Assembly (NCBI GenBank): GCA_047967505.1
Contig: CM106539.1
Reading direction: 5' to 3' (one strand)
From: Dipteris shenzhenensis
Lineage: Eukaryota; Polypodiophyta; Polypodiopsida; Gleicheniales
DNA length: 64,000 bases
Of this stretch, positions 11,665 through 23,231 are shown piece after piece. The notes under the pieces are model-generated. The model was not told the DNA's origin and made no database searches. It saw only the letters and a list, made by a program, of their open reading frames with translations. The stretch's first letter is position 1. Every line of letters begins with the position of its first letter. The position numbers and the translations under genes are program-made.

Positions 11665-12418
11665 AATAAGCTGTAATTTTGGCTTTCTATTCATGGAGGG
11701 ATTGCAGTGAACCTGTGGAGATCCAGGTTCGGGGCTGACCCTACTTGTCCTCATTGTCACATGGCAGTTGAGTCAGTACAACATTGCCTTTAGGAGCGCA
11801 AACAGGCGAGGACGATCTGGAAAGGTGTTGCTAGAATTTTCAGCATCTTTCATACAGCACCTTTCTATATGACCTGGGGTTCAGTGGCTTGGTTCTCTCT
11901 TACTGGCCCACAGGTGTTTTTCGAGGGACATGATCCAGATCCAGCTTTCATTGTACGGTGACATTCAGTGGAGTCTTGTTCCCTCCAAGATGTTCCCCTC
12001 ACTTCTTTCAGAGCTGCTTAGTAGACACGTCTTGGGAGATTTCGACTAGCATTACATATTTGTAGAGCCAAGTGTACAAAGGCGATGGAGGGTATCGAGA
12101 TTCACCCTTCCCAGACTATGGCTAGTATTTGGACTGACATAATACACACGTTGATGGCCATTTAGGCGAGCATGCAGGGATCCTCCAGAGCAGCCACTGC
12201 CAGGAGAGTTACTTTTTTCAGAGTTTGGAGGGGATCTCCTTTCTTCTCTGAGTTTCCTTCAGGGTTGAGATGGCATTTTCAGCCTCCACCTTGGTTCTTT
12301 ATTAGCTCACTTTGAGCTGTTTTTCCCTCATGCATTGCATGATGTACTCCCGCATTTGAGCTTGCTCTTGCGGTTTTCATTCATACTTAATGAAGTAATT
12401 TTCTTTTTCTTTTTTTAA
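11665..12418 (+). mobile_element. 5'-truncated LINE (L1-type) 3' end, LINE I
   Basis: The + strand encodes the C-terminal zinc-binding part of a LINE ORF2: HGGIAVNLWRSRFGADPTC then CPHC...VQH and ARTIW, with the last Cys of the Cx2C...Hx4C pattern changed by a stop at about 11793. Downstream, RLGRFRLALHICRAKC...MASIWTDIIHTLM is also typical of this tail. Many stops show it is dead. It ends in a T-rich run (CTTTTTCTTTTTTT, to 12418). The 5' edge is approximate; no clear target duplication was found. Confidence 0.7.
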
Positions 12419-12419
12419 A

Positions 12420-12830
12420 CCCCCAATTTCATATCAAAGCAGCCAATTGTCATTGCTATTTAGGCAAATGTGACAAAATAACCTGCAAATCTAAAAATAT
12501 CTCGCAATTTGCCAGCAATAGATTCAAAATCCCCAACATCGGAGTTGAATTGGAGTCAAAATAGGGCAAATACTGCAAAAGCCCCAATATGTGACCAAAA
12601 GGAGTAAATATCACCGCCAAATCTGCAAATGTGACACAAAAGCCCCAATTCCTAGAGCAAAATCACCTCAATGTCACTCCAATGTGTGCAAATGTGACAT
12701 AAACGAGGGTGAAAAGCTTCAAATCCAACTGTACGAGGTAGATCTCAGTCAAGAGGGAGCAAATCCCAACCAAACGGTGCTAGAGCAACAAAATTTCCTT
12801 GGTAACTAAAGAAAGATGGAGCCTATTCGA
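12420..12830. repeat. CAAATGTGAC/GCCCCAAT-rich segment, right part
   Basis: Contains repeated GCAAATGTGACA, TGCAAAAGCCCCAAT and ACAAAAGCCCCAAT words, the continuation of the segment left of LINE I. No gene seen. Confidence 0.5.
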
Positions 12831-13271
12831 GGCTAACTCTTTAAATATGGCAACCAAATATGTCCCTTACTCCCGTACAGCCATGACCTTAGCATGACCT
12901 CTAGGCTCAGTGTTAAACTACTAAGCTAGTTTCACGGTGGCTGGGTCCAAAATGGAATTACTTTTAATAATGCCTTGGCAGTTATATAGGAGAAAGCTCC
13001 TTCATTCAAAGTTAGTGAAACTCCATGCCAAAGTTGACATCTACAATACTAGCATCGACTTGAGAAGGTAGTAGCAAACTCCACCAACACAATCTTGTGA
13101 GAGACTAAGACTTCCCCCATAGCAGTATCGATCGCTTAGATGCGAGATTGATTTGCAAGATGGCTACAACCTTAACCAAGGAGCAACTTTCCCTCTGCAT
13201 CCTGAAAGTGCACTCATGTAGTTGACTTACGAGGTGCTCAAACTACTATCTTTTATTGGAGTTGTCAACGA
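12831..13271. other. Gene-free region
   Basis: Nothing recognisable; no convincing coding frame on either strand. Confidence 0.4.
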
Positions 13272-13510
13272 TCACACACACACACACACATGCGTGCGCA
13301 CGCACCTGAGAACATGCCCAAACTCATCTTCTAAAAACACAACACAATGCAATTTCACTCCCATGACAGTCACAATGTTTCAAACCAAACACACACACCC
13401 CCGCGCGCGCGCATGCACGCACGCATCCAAGAACATGCCCAAACTCGTCTTCTAAAAGCAAGACACAATGCAATTTCACTCCCATGACAATCACAATATT
13501 TCAAACCATG
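13272..13510. repeat. CA/CG alternating repeats in a 121-bp duplication
   Basis: A (CA)n run merging into TGCGTGCGCACGC (13272-13305) and a second run ACACACACCCCCGCGCGCGC then ATGCACGCACGC (13391-13424) each precede the same unit starting GAACATGCCCAAACTC (13310 and 13431). Long alternating purine-pyrimidine stretches of this kind can adopt Z-DNA. Confidence 0.85.
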
Positions 13511-13697
13511 AACTCCACCACACACAACAGGGACTAGCAATTACTTATAACAATGGCAAACGCTGCATTTAAATGTTACACTTAGCCTCAATACGATGTG
13601 ACCCCTTTTTCTATGACTTTACCGATAGCTTATAATTCTGACAAAAGTTGCATCTAGATGCTACTACAAGCATCAAGAGAACAAGAAACCTGAACAT

Positions 13698-14028
13698 TGA
13701 ATGTCTTGGCATGGTCCACAGAAGATGAGAGTCAGTTAGCAAGTGGAATTGGAAGAACACATCAGAGCTATTGGAAGCTGCATCAACTCCAGCCAAGACC
13801 AGCAAACCCAGATCATCCCTCCTCTCTTAACTTTTCCGGGCAGAGCATGTTACCAAAGCACTACTGATCAGATCATTCGATCTGAACTTCTGTTTTCTTC
13901 CACTGAACAGTGGAGGTTTTGTCTTCAAACTAGATCTTCCTCCTAGAGGAGAGTATTTTGTTCAGCAGGGACATCGTTGTACAAATCATATGATTATAAT
14001 ATAATCAAATATTTCTTTTCCCAAAAAA
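13698..14028 (+). mobile_element. Poly-A retroinsertion with 15-bp target duplication
   Basis: A 331-bp insertion ending in CCCAAAAAAAA and flanked by perfect direct repeats AAGAAACCTGAACAT (13683-13697 and 14029-14043). A 3' A-tail plus a 15-bp target duplication is the signature of LINE-driven (target-primed) insertion. An open frame at 13743-13946 suggests a 5'-truncated LINE 3' end rather than a tRNA-derived SINE; no A/B-box promoter was recognised. Confidence 0.75.
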
Positions 14029-14043
14029 AAGAAACCTGAACAT

Positions 14044-14640
14044 CATTTGCATCTAGCCAAACAATGTCCATGGTCCATGTAAGATTATTCTACAAGGGAA
14101 TGTGAACTTTGGGCTTAAAAGAGCATCAAGTATACTACTAACAACCCCTTCCTCCTCCTTAACCAAACAATTTAATAAATCCAAGCCTAACCACGTTGAA
14201 AAGTGGGCCTTCCCTACATTATTAAAAGGCTAGGCCATGGAAGGTTGCATACAAGCTCACACCCAAATTGGGAATGGCTGACCATAGGTAGCTACTTGTG
14301 CTCTTTAATCCATGAAGATATGTGAAAGCTTCCTATACTCAACCTCAAGGGGAATCATCGGTTCTTGGATGCTATCTTGATACATCACTTGCCTAGCAAT
14401 CAGAAGAAGCGACTCCCCGTTCTGAAAAAATGACAGCATACGATACGAGTGAGACATAAAACAAGGGACTGCATAATGTTGACATACGAAAGGGAAAAAG
14501 CAACAAGTTAAATTTCCAATTTATTTATATAGGGTTTGGCAACTCATTTTTTCCCCAACTAAGATTTCCCCTTTGAATTGCAAGCAATTAACAAGAGGAA
14601 GCCAGAGAATCAGTAATTTTAATGCGAACAAAGGCAAGAG
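14044..14640. other. Gene-free region
   Basis: No domain or splice-consistent exon recognised; the right end abuts the copia III gag remnant. Confidence 0.4.
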
Positions 14641-15481
14641 CTATGGCAACAAAGGAGGAACTAGAACCCTTGTTGTTGGTCCAGAGAGGGCACTTCCTCC
14701 CGTAATGGCCTTTCTAGCCACAGTGATTGCATGAGCACTTCGCCTTGAGTGCTTCCTTCTCTGCTTCTGTCCTCGTATCAAGGGTTTGATGACCTTGATT
14801 CTTTCCACCTGCGAGCTGCCAGAGCATCGGAGCCACTGCCATGGGAGGAACTCCGAAACCTCTCCTCCTGATCTAGCACCATGGGTTTCTTCCCAAGTCA
14901 AAGTGTTCATCCTACCACTAGTAATCAACAAGGCATAGAAGGCAGAGTACTAGGAAGAAGGGTAGGAGAGCAAGGTAATGGCCATATCCTCAGAGAAGAT
15001 TTCCTTCCCGGCTTGAAGAACCTCTTGTTGAAGTTCGTGAAGCTTATTCATATGCTCCCGCATTGATGAAGACTTGGTAGGATCCAATACCTACAACTGA
15101 ACTTCGAGAGAAACCCTCTTCACGGGGGGAAGTCTTGTTATACAAGGAGGCCAGTTGCTCCCAAATGCTTTTGGTTGCCGTCATGTGCTTTACATGATTT
15201 ATAATCTGAGGAGTACAGTGCAAAAAAATGAAAGAACGTGCCCTTGCGTTGACTCTGTCCCAGAGCTTAGCCAAGTTCTCGGCCTCCTGCTGCTCTGGGA
15301 TACCTAAGCTCTCATCAAGGGGATCTGGCCGTTTCACACCCACCAGAATGAAGTTTGCTAAGTCATAGGATTGCAAAACAGACTCCATCATGACACACGA
15401 AACACCATAGTTGTTCCCGTCCAGTTGACGATCTACAGGGAACGTGGGTAACATTGAAATCTTCACCTTATTTTCTGCCAT
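14641..15481 (-). pseudogene. Copia III gag
   Basis: Minus-strand copia Gag starting at ATG 15481 (MAENKVKISMLPTFP...), with RQLDGNNYGVS, then ENLAKLWDRVNARARSFIFL and TATKSIWEQLASLYNKTS, the classical Gag core. After a frameshift near 15060 LHELQQEVLQAGKEIF continues. Near 14720 a CCHC-like NHCG-KGHYGRKC is recognisable with a stop inside. Nothing of pol follows below 14641, so only the 5' end of the element is here. Confidence 0.85.
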
Positions 15482-15669
15482 TTCTGTCAGAGAAGCCACA
15501 TGGACAGAAGTGGAAAGAATGGAGAAAGTCGGGGCGAGGGTAAGAGAAAGTGGTATGAAGGAAGAAACGGAGGGGGGGAAAGCTGACGACAAGGCAAAGA
15601 GGCTTGAAGAGACGTCTTCCTTCAACCTCCGTTGGTATGGCCTTTACACAAACCACCCTCTTATCTGAA

Positions 15670-15680
15670 CTGTGATACCA
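15670..15680 (-). promoter_or_regulatory. Copia III primer binding site
   Basis: On the minus strand TGGTATCACAG directly follows the LTR end (CA at 15681), resembling the initiator-Met tRNA site TGGTATCAGAG with one change. Confidence 0.7.
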
Positions 15681-15721
15681 TGTCAAACGTTGCACATGTG
15701 GAAGCATGAAACAGGAGGCAG

Positions 15722-15762
<41 letters not shown>

Positions 15763-16129
15763 AATCAGAGATAAGGCAAGATGCACTCGTATATAGCATG
15801 GAAACTCTGCACAAACTTTGTGCATGCGTGCATGAGTGCGTGCATGTGTGCGTGTGTGTGTGGGTGTGTGGGGGGGGAAAGGATACCAACAATAACCCTA
15901 TATACAGGGCAGCAAAGCAGCCGACCCAGGTCCACAGTCAATCGCGACCCAAGTCAGGTCAGTTTGGTCAGCTGACCAGGGTGACCCATCCAAGGTTACG
16001 TGACTAGGGTTTATGAATCCTGGCGGCCTGTTTCGTCAACGATTCCTGGCCCCATGCACTGGAAAAACAGCCCTAGATCTGGCCTAGAATCGCTCCTGAC
16101 CAGGGCCAGCACACCCACAATTTCTAACA
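15681..16129 (-). repeat. Copia III 5' LTR
   Basis: A 449-bp LTR, on the minus strand starting TGTTAGAAATTGTGG (16129) and ending CGTTTGACA (15681) next to the primer site. It contains a TATA-like TATATAGGG on the minus strand near 15904-15896, 3' of which transcription of the element would start. It also includes a (GA)18 run (15724-15760) and a TGTG-rich tract (15837-15880). The partner LTR is not in the window. Confidence 0.7.
15724..15760. repeat. (GA)n microsatellite in copia III LTR
   Basis: About 18 uninterrupted GA units, giving long arginine/glutamate frames that are not genes. Confidence 0.95.
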
Positions 16130-17280
16130 CACCATCCCACCTGTGAGTCCCCAAATGCGGACTTCAGGGAGGATGACATTTAGCACATGATGGCATGAAG
16201 GAGGATGGATTAGGGCTGCCATGTGGGCAGCAATCTGGCTGCCACTTGGCCAGCACACAGATCTCCTTGTTCTATTTATTTTAGGGCAGCCACATGGCCA
16301 CCCTTTTCAACATTTAGGGGTGACAGTCTGCCTTGTTTCAGGCCTGACACAAGGGCTGGATACAGCTCAGCCATGAACCCATGGAAGGGCCAAAGGGCTG
16401 GGGATGGGCCAGCGTAGGAGCTGGTAAGAAGCCAGAACTGGGGCCATTTATAGGCCCAGCAGACTGGTCGGCAGCAGCCGCAGACCATACTGACGCAGAA
16501 GCAGGAGTAGGGGCTCACATGGGGCTGGTGGCACCTGCAGATGCCAAACACTATGTTTCTTGTATTAATAGGAGGAAAATAAACGCAGGTACGTGCAAAA
16601 AAATAGTCTAATCAAATCAACCTAATCAAACTACTAGAAATCAACTTAATCAACCTACTAGAATTCAAAATAATTTCACTATTATTAAACAAACTAATTT
16701 CAACCATCGAGCATATTTATGACAAATACATAACTGGTGTTTAACTTGTACCAGCTTAGTGTTCTGACCACCAGGATGGTTTACGATAATAATACTACTA
16801 ATTAAACTAATCACACTTCTAATTAAACTGGGCTGGTTTAGGATAATCACACTACTAATTAAACTAATCAAGCTACTAGAAAACAAAATAGTTAAATAAC
16901 TAAATAACAATCACTTTAATCAATTGAATCAATCTTGAAATTAAACTAAGCTAATTTAGTTATTAGTAAAGTAAAGTAGTTTATTTACTAGGAAACACAG
17001 CAATTTCAACCACCTATCTGGTCATCAATTATTTCAGGAACATGTGTCATGCATGTAGGAGTTGCATGTAAGAATCGTACTATGTAGAACTTGTATGTAG
17101 AACATGCATGTAGGAGTTGCACATAGGACTTGCATATAGAACATGCATGTTAAGGATTCCTAAGAGGTTATTCCTAGCGTTATGCAAGTAGAAGCGGAGC
17201 TTTGTCGCTATTCTCCACACACATTCTGTGCTACTTAAGTCCATGTTGGTATAGAGACAACAATCCTATTTGGCCCACAA
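16130..17280. repeat. Gene-free region with AT-rich and CATGCATGTAG repeats
   Basis: 16600-17020 is built from diverged words such as CTACTAATTAAACTAATCA and ATCAACCTACTAGAA. 17040-17160 carries repeats of ACATGCATGTAGGAGTTGCA and GTAGAACTTGTATGTAG. No gene seen; the open frame at 16381-16611 has no recognisable domain. Confidence 0.55.
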
Positions 17281-18066
17281 CAATGCAACCTACTCCAGCA
17301 TCCCAGATAGTGCTATCGGATGAGGTGATGCATATCTTATTGGACGTACTACGAAGGGGGGCCGCTCCATCCTCGACTGTACCCGTATTTCATGTAGGGA
17401 ACACTCCCTCTATAGCCATCGCCAAGCTGATAACTAAATTCCTCGAAGAAGGAGATCCGGTATCCCAAGGTATTTGGTGCTCTTGGAGATCTAGAAATGG
17501 TTAATGCCTTTGGCCTTAGCCTGGATGGCAAGGTAGGCCAATGGTATAGGGCCCTCAGTCCTGACGAGAAAGTCAACTAGGAGACATTCCAAAAAGCATT
17601 CATTGTAGGGTTTGCTCCCAGTGGCCACAAGTGGAGCTCGATTAAGCAGTTATATGAGGTGAAATAGAATGAGAATGAGTCCCTTTGGGACTACCTCAAT
17701 TTCTACTATGAACCACATGAGAGAATGAGCGATGAGTGACTATTGCCTCGCTTTCCCATCGGATTGGTGGATCCAAAGCTGCATGATTATTTAAGCATGA
17801 TCTTTTTGAACCCAACCTCTTTCAATTTTTGTAGCAAGGTAGCAATCCGTATAAGTAACAACATGATGGAGAGGAACGCCAAGGAAAAATCTACAACCTT
17901 GTCCAAAGTATCACATGCAGTAAGGTTTTCTAGCACGGAGCCTACCAAGGAGGATAAAGGGGTCTAAGGGCTTAGATATGGGAGAGTTGGTCTCTAATCT
18001 ACTAAATCAGTTAGGCCAACAGTGGAGGGTAGGAACATCCAAGGAAGCACGGAGTAACCCACACCT
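17281..18066 (+). pseudogene. Ty3/gypsy-type gag remnant, gypsy I
   Basis: After TMQPTPASQIVLSDEVMHIL the frame shifts near 17480 into VNAFGLSLDGKVGQWYRALS, then TFQKAFIVGFAP, LWDYLNFYYE and LLPRFPIGLVDPKLHDYL, which fits the retrotransposon Gag family pattern (A..L.G.A..WY..L..., F...F). Stops at 17578, 17668 and 17738 inactivate it. No protease or RT of this copy is seen. The segment to 18430 is still open in places but not recognisable, and it ends at the copia IV insertion. Confidence 0.6.
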
Positions 18067-18430
18067 ATTACCTAGAAAAGATAATGTTTGGTGAGAGGTA
18101 TGCAACGGCAATCATCCCTCAAATGAGTGTCCTCACCTCATGGCAAGGCCAACACTCTATTGTGTGCACTTCATTAGATGGAAGAAGCACGAGACCTCCC
18201 CCCAGTGTCTGGTTTTCAAATGTGCCCCCCCAATCGGTCTACCAACCAATTGGTTGAAGTAATCCCACCTAGCCCGATGAATGCACAAGGAGCCTCTCTT
18301 TCCAATCAAGGACAATATAGGACACATCATGCTCCATTACCGCCACTTATACTAGGTTCATAACCACCGCCACCTTGATAGCGAAAGTGAGAGGGAGAGA
18401 GAGGAGTGCACACAAGATAGACTAAGTATA

Positions 18431-19160
18431 TGTTAGATATTAATGCTCCACTCTCGTGTCACTACGTGGGAACCAGCTAACTCTACTTGTAAGCCCCCCA
18501 TATGAGGAGAAGGCATTTGAGTAGCTCGGTTATCCGGTAGGTCCTGGTTTGGACACCAGATGGGGGCCATGTGTGGCCTAATGGCTGGACGGCTTCAGAT
18601 AGAGTTGGCACACCACCAACTAGGCTACATGCAAGTGCGGGAAGGCATCCCTTGACTGACCGCACTGAGGGTAGACAGAGCATTTTTCGAGGTAGCCCAC
18701 TCTCGGGTTGCGGGGCCCGTTTGGAGCCTTAGATGATCCCGGATGGCTCTCGGCCGAACGGGAGCCGTGGGTCAGTTGCTCTGTTTTGCGCACCGGTTCC
18801 ATCGTATGGTCGGTGGCCTATTTCGGGACCGATCCCCAGTTGACCGTTTTGGCGGACTGGGTCGGTCATCCAATTGAGCCTAACCGACTACAACTGGTGG
18901 CTCTATAAGAGCAAGCCCGTGAAGCCCATTTCATCACTGGCTACAGCAACCCTGATTCCTTAGCATATAGCCTTTGTCTTCTACTGTTTCCAGCACGCCA
19001 TCGAAGCTTTTTTCACAGGAGCGCACGGTTGGGAGCAGCGCCATCTATTGTATCAGTTATACAGTAATCAAATTTTTGATTCTCCATACTATCTTGTTTT
19101 CTCTCTTGCGTACGAGATCCTGTTATCTGTTGAGCACAGACGTCGTATTATTTTCTTACA
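18431..19160 (+). repeat. Copia IV 5' LTR
   Basis: 730 bp, starting TGTTAGATATTAATGC and ending TTTTCTTACA next to the primer site. A TATA-like CTATAAGAGCA is at 18901-18911. It matches the right LTR throughout, with visible substitutions and small indels. Confidence 0.9.
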
Positions 19161-19173
19161 TGGTATCAGAGCC
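19161..19173 (+). promoter_or_regulatory. Copia IV primer binding site
   Basis: TGGTATCAGAGCC, complementary to the 3' end of initiator Met tRNA, directly after the LTR. Confidence 0.9.
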
Positions 19174-19229
19174 TGAACTCTAGCAAGAAGATTTGGTAGT
19201 GTGTTTTCTGTTTGCAAGCAGATTGTGAG

Positions 19230-20062
19230 ATGGGCCAGCCCGCAAGACTGCGAATCCCACCGTTCGGCGAAAGCGAAAAGTTGGACGGCTCTAACTATCC
19301 ACTCTGGAAGTTCAAGATGAAGACCATCCTAAGCGCATACGAGCTTTGGGACACTGCTACTGGGGTGGACGTGAGGTCCGTTACGAGATCGGATCCAGCC
19401 AATGCAGGACAACAGATACTAACTGCAAATGAGATTCTCGCGTGGACGAGAAGAAATATAGATGCGTTGTGTTCTATTGTCTGCAGTGTTAGTGATTTCG
19501 TCATGGCGTTAATTCAACATATCACCACAGCGGAGGAGGCATGGATGGTCTTGAAAAATCAGTATGAGACCACGAATCAGACGCGGATTCAGAATCTGGA
19601 GACTTAACTCGCGAACGAGAAGTTGTCTGAGTCTAAAGTGGCAGAGAAGTTCATCACCAGGTAAAGAATCTGCACGATTAGATGACTACAATTAGCATCA
19701 CCATCACCAGCGAGAATCTAGCACGAAGGTGCATACGAATTCTCCCACCAAAGTATGACGATCTTGTTACGGCGCTGAATACGCAAAGTAGAAATCCGTC
19801 CCTCAACTTTGAGGATTTCAGCGCGATGCTTCTGGAGGAGATGCGTCGAAAGACGAGGACTGGAGAAGATTCGGCTTTTTGGACCGGATCAAAGAAAGGT
19901 AAGGGTAAGGACTCTAGTAACCCATCTTCTTCTGATGATAAAAAGAGAAAGAAGAAGATCAAGTGCTTCTATTGCAATAAGGCAGGGCACAAGCAGAATG
20001 AGTGCCGAAAGAAGATTGCAGATGAGAACAGAGTAAAGAAAGAGTCTAGCAACAGCGCGTAG
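19230..20062 (+). pseudogene. Copia IV gag
   Basis: Starts at ATG 19230 (MGQPARLRIPPFGESEKLDG) with YPLWKFKMKTILSAYELWD and TTAEEAWMVLKNQYETT; a stop at 19605-19607 and a frame break near 19660 follow. It resumes at 19682 with LPPKYDDLVTALNTQSRN and ends in a basic nucleocapsid with the CCHC knuckle CFYCNKAGHKQNEC (about 19969-20010), stop at 20062. Knuckle and core are intact in sequence, but the two breaks separate them. Confidence 0.9.
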
Positions 20063-21733
20063 GCAGTACCAGTAGAGCTGTTCGTCGCAATTGAGGAGAT
20101 TTGCACGGAGGCAGTTCATGTACCTGCGGATGAACCGTGGATCATTGACAGTGGTGCATCGCGCCATATGATCAGTTGGAAGGATTGGTATACCTCTCTA
20201 CAGCCAGTAGGGAATGACATCCTGGTAGCAGTCGGCAATGATGCAAAATGTCCAGCAAAAGGAAAAGGTACGATTGCTCTCAAGTCAGATGGAGTTATAA
20301 AACATTTGTCTGATGTTCTTTATGTGCTAGATATCAATAGAAACTTGTTGTCCGTTTTCGCGATTACGGATCGGGACCTCAAAGTTCAATTCGATAAGAA
20401 TGGTGCACAGATTCTGGATCTTCAAGGGAAGGTCATTGGTAAAGGTACACGGCATAATAACATTTACAAACTCTCAACTTTCAGTACTCGAGCGGATGTG
20501 AAGAACACTAAGCTGTGGCATGAGAGGTTTGGTCATCTAAACCTTAGTTCTTTGAAGGAGATGCATAAAAGTGGAATGATTGCAGACCTACCAAAAATTT
20601 CAGATCTGCCTGATATATGTGAAGCTTGCATGATAGACAAGCAGCATCGGCATCCCTTTCCTAAAGAGGCCAGCAGGGCAAAGGCTCCTCTAGAGCTCGT
20701 TCACACGGACCTCTGCGGAAAGATGGAGACGGAAGCTTTGGGTGGTTCTTACTACTTCATGACGCTGATCGACGACTACAATAGAAGGATATGGATATAC
20801 TTCCTGAAGACTAAAGACGAGGCTTTTAGTAGGTTGAAGGAATAGCATGTAATGGTCGAGAAAGAAATGGGGAGGAAGGTGAAGAAGTTGAGATCAGATA
20901 GAGGTGGAGAGTTCACATCAACTGAATTCGAAAGTTACTGCAAAAGTCACGGAATCAAGAGGCTGAAACCCCCACCACATACATCACAGCAAAATGTAGT
21001 AGCAGAACGCAAGATGCGCATCATCTGCGAAATGAGCCGGAGTATGATGAAAGGAAAAGATTTGCCAAAGACTTTCTGGGCTGAAGCATGTAACACTGCA
21101 GTTTACATCATGAATCGTAGCTACACGAAGGCTGTGAACAGGATGACTCCACTGCAAGCCTTTTCTGGTAAGAAACCTTCAGCTGCACATTTCATAGTTT
21201 TTGGATGTGACTGTTTTATGCATGTCCATGATGCTACCAGGACCAAATGGGAACCAAAGAGCCGGAAGTGTATTTTCTTGGGCTACAGTGAAGAGGCGAA
21301 GGGTTACCGTCTCTATAACCCTGTTACCAAGAAGGTAGTTGTAAGTCTCGATGTGGTCTTCTCAAAGCATCTGCATCAATTGGAGGAGGATGCTTCCTTC
21401 CCAGACAACCAGGACCAGGATATCCATCCAATACCGCCACCAGTAGCAGACCGAACTCCCCCAACGGTGCTTGGGAGGATTCAAGACAAAGAAGATGAAG
21501 AAGAGCCTGTAGAACCACAACGGCAACGGTCATTCCCGAAGTGGGTAAAGCAGCTTTTGGACGGCAGAGAACCTCTAGCCATTGAGGAGGAACCATCCGA
21601 ACACTGCCGGTCCAAGAGATTAGAGGAGCAAAGAAGGGCGCAGGAACACTTGGTCAACTATGCTTTGATGACAGAAGTGATCCGTGCTGATGAACCCCAG
21701 TGTCTTGAAGAGGCACAAGGCGAAGATAGGTAG
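20063..21733 (+). pseudogene. Copia IV protease and integrase
   Basis: Protease active site WIIDSGASRHM is near 20140-20172. The GAG-pre-integrase part carries the HHCC zinc site (H..RFGHL ... CEACMIDK). The integrase core has first Asp in HTDLCG (about 20700), second Asp in LIDDY (about 20767) and Glu in VVAERK (about 21000-21012). A stop at 20843-20845 splits the core where relatives have Trp or similar. The 293-codon frame 20852-21733 also covers the copia integrase C-terminal region, with KCIFLGYSEEAKGYRLYNP. All three catalytic acids survive; QQNGVAERK has become QQNVVAERK. Confidence 0.9.
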
Positions 21734-23187
21734 ATGGAGGCTATGTAGTCAGAGTATGGCTCCATAATGAAGAACAACACTTGGGACCTTATGGATCGAC
21801 CACCAAAACGCAAGGTAATCAAAACCAAGTGGGTGTACAAGACCAAGTACAAGTCTGACGGCACGTTGGATAAGTACAAGGCTCGGCTCGTGGCAAAAGG
21901 ATTTGCACATGTACATGGTTTCGATTATTAAGATCCTTTTGCTCCCACAGCTCAATTAATCACAATTCGCAGTGTTTTGGCTTTAGCTGCCAGGGAAGTT
22001 GGCCCATGTTTCAGATGGATATGAAATCCACCTTTCTAAATGGAGATCTCAAGGAAGAGGTATACGTGGAACAACCACCAGGTTTTGAGATCCCCGGTTT
22101 AGAAGGTAAAGTCTGCAAACTGAAGAAGACACTTTACGTGTTGAAATAGGCCCCACGAGCGTGGTACCAGCGAATTGATGCCTACTTTCTGCAAAACGGG
22201 TTCAGGAGGAGCCCATCTGATGCAAATTTGTATATCTTCAGAGAAGGAGGCATGTGTATGATCGTGGTCCTTTATGTGGACGACCTTGTTATAACAGGGA
22301 ACCATGAAGAGAAGATCTCGCAGACGAAGCATTTGCTAGGAAGAGTTTGAAATGACAGACCTCGGACTGATGCATTTCTGTTTGGGGATTGAAGTTTGGC
22401 AGGAGCCGAAACAGATCTTCATTTCACAGTTAAAGTATGCTGGAGAGATACTGAAGGCATTTGGCATGGCTGAGTGAAAGACAGTTGGTACCTCTATGGA
22501 GGTTGACGCGAAGCTCTTAAACGAGGATTCATCACCACTGGTGGATGAAGCGAAGTACAGAAGGCTTATGGGCAGCTTGATTTACTTGTGTAACACACGG
22601 TCGGACATCAGTTTTGCGACTGGTGTACTAAGCAGGTTTTCCAATAAGCCCCAGGAGAACCATTGGAGGGCAAGGATGCAGGTGCTGAAATACATCAAAG
22701 GCACACTTGATTATGGCATCACCTATACCAAGGGCAACATGTTGACCGGATTTTGTGACTCGGATTGGGCACGAGACGTGGATAGCAGGAGATCAGTAAC
22801 AGGGTACTGTTTTCTCACTTGGATCTAGAGTTGTCATGGGTCAGCAAGAAGCAACCCACAGTTGCTCTTTCTTCTACTGAGGTCGAGTACAAATCTGCAT
22901 GGTTTACTTCTTGCGAGGTAGTGTGGTTGAGGAGGATTTGAGGGGACATGGGTGTAGTGCAGAACAAGCCTACGCAGTTATCATGTGACAATCAGAGTTG
23001 CATGGCGATTGCAAAGAGCCCGGTGTTCCATGCTCGCACAAAACACATTGAGATTCAATATCACTTTGTACGCGAGCTCATCATGGATGGAGAGATCGAC
23101 TTGGTTTACTGTCCAACTATAGAGAATGCTGCGGACATCTTTACGAAGGCTCTTGGAAGAGACTTGTTGGAGAGGCATCTTCATTGA
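21734..23187 (+). pseudogene. Copia IV reverse transcriptase and RNase H
   Basis: RT begins [20 protein letters not shown] (about 21820) and [16 protein letters not shown]-stop. The thumb ([14 protein letters not shown]) follows several stops and shifts, and the YVDD region lies in another frame near 22276. The KQAPRAW motif has TAG for Gln at 22147-22149. RNase H is readable in two pieces: 22496-22828 with FCDSDWARDVDSRRSVTGY, and 22948-23187 with SCDNQSCMAIAKSPVFHART and ADIFTKALGRD. The RT is the most damaged part of the element. Confidence 0.9.
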
Positions 23188-23231
23188 CTTGGCATGGGGC
23201 CGAAAAAGTAAGTTCACTTGCAGGCAGACAT

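Noticed and set aside
13272-13430. Direct repeats with spacers resembling a CRISPR-like pattern
   Set aside because: Only two copies with microsatellite content; a plant nuclear context makes CRISPR implausible.
15672-16007. Arg/Glu-repeat and His/Thr-repeat frames around 15.7-15.9 kb
   Set aside because: Produced by the (GA)n and TGTG microsatellites within the copia III LTR.
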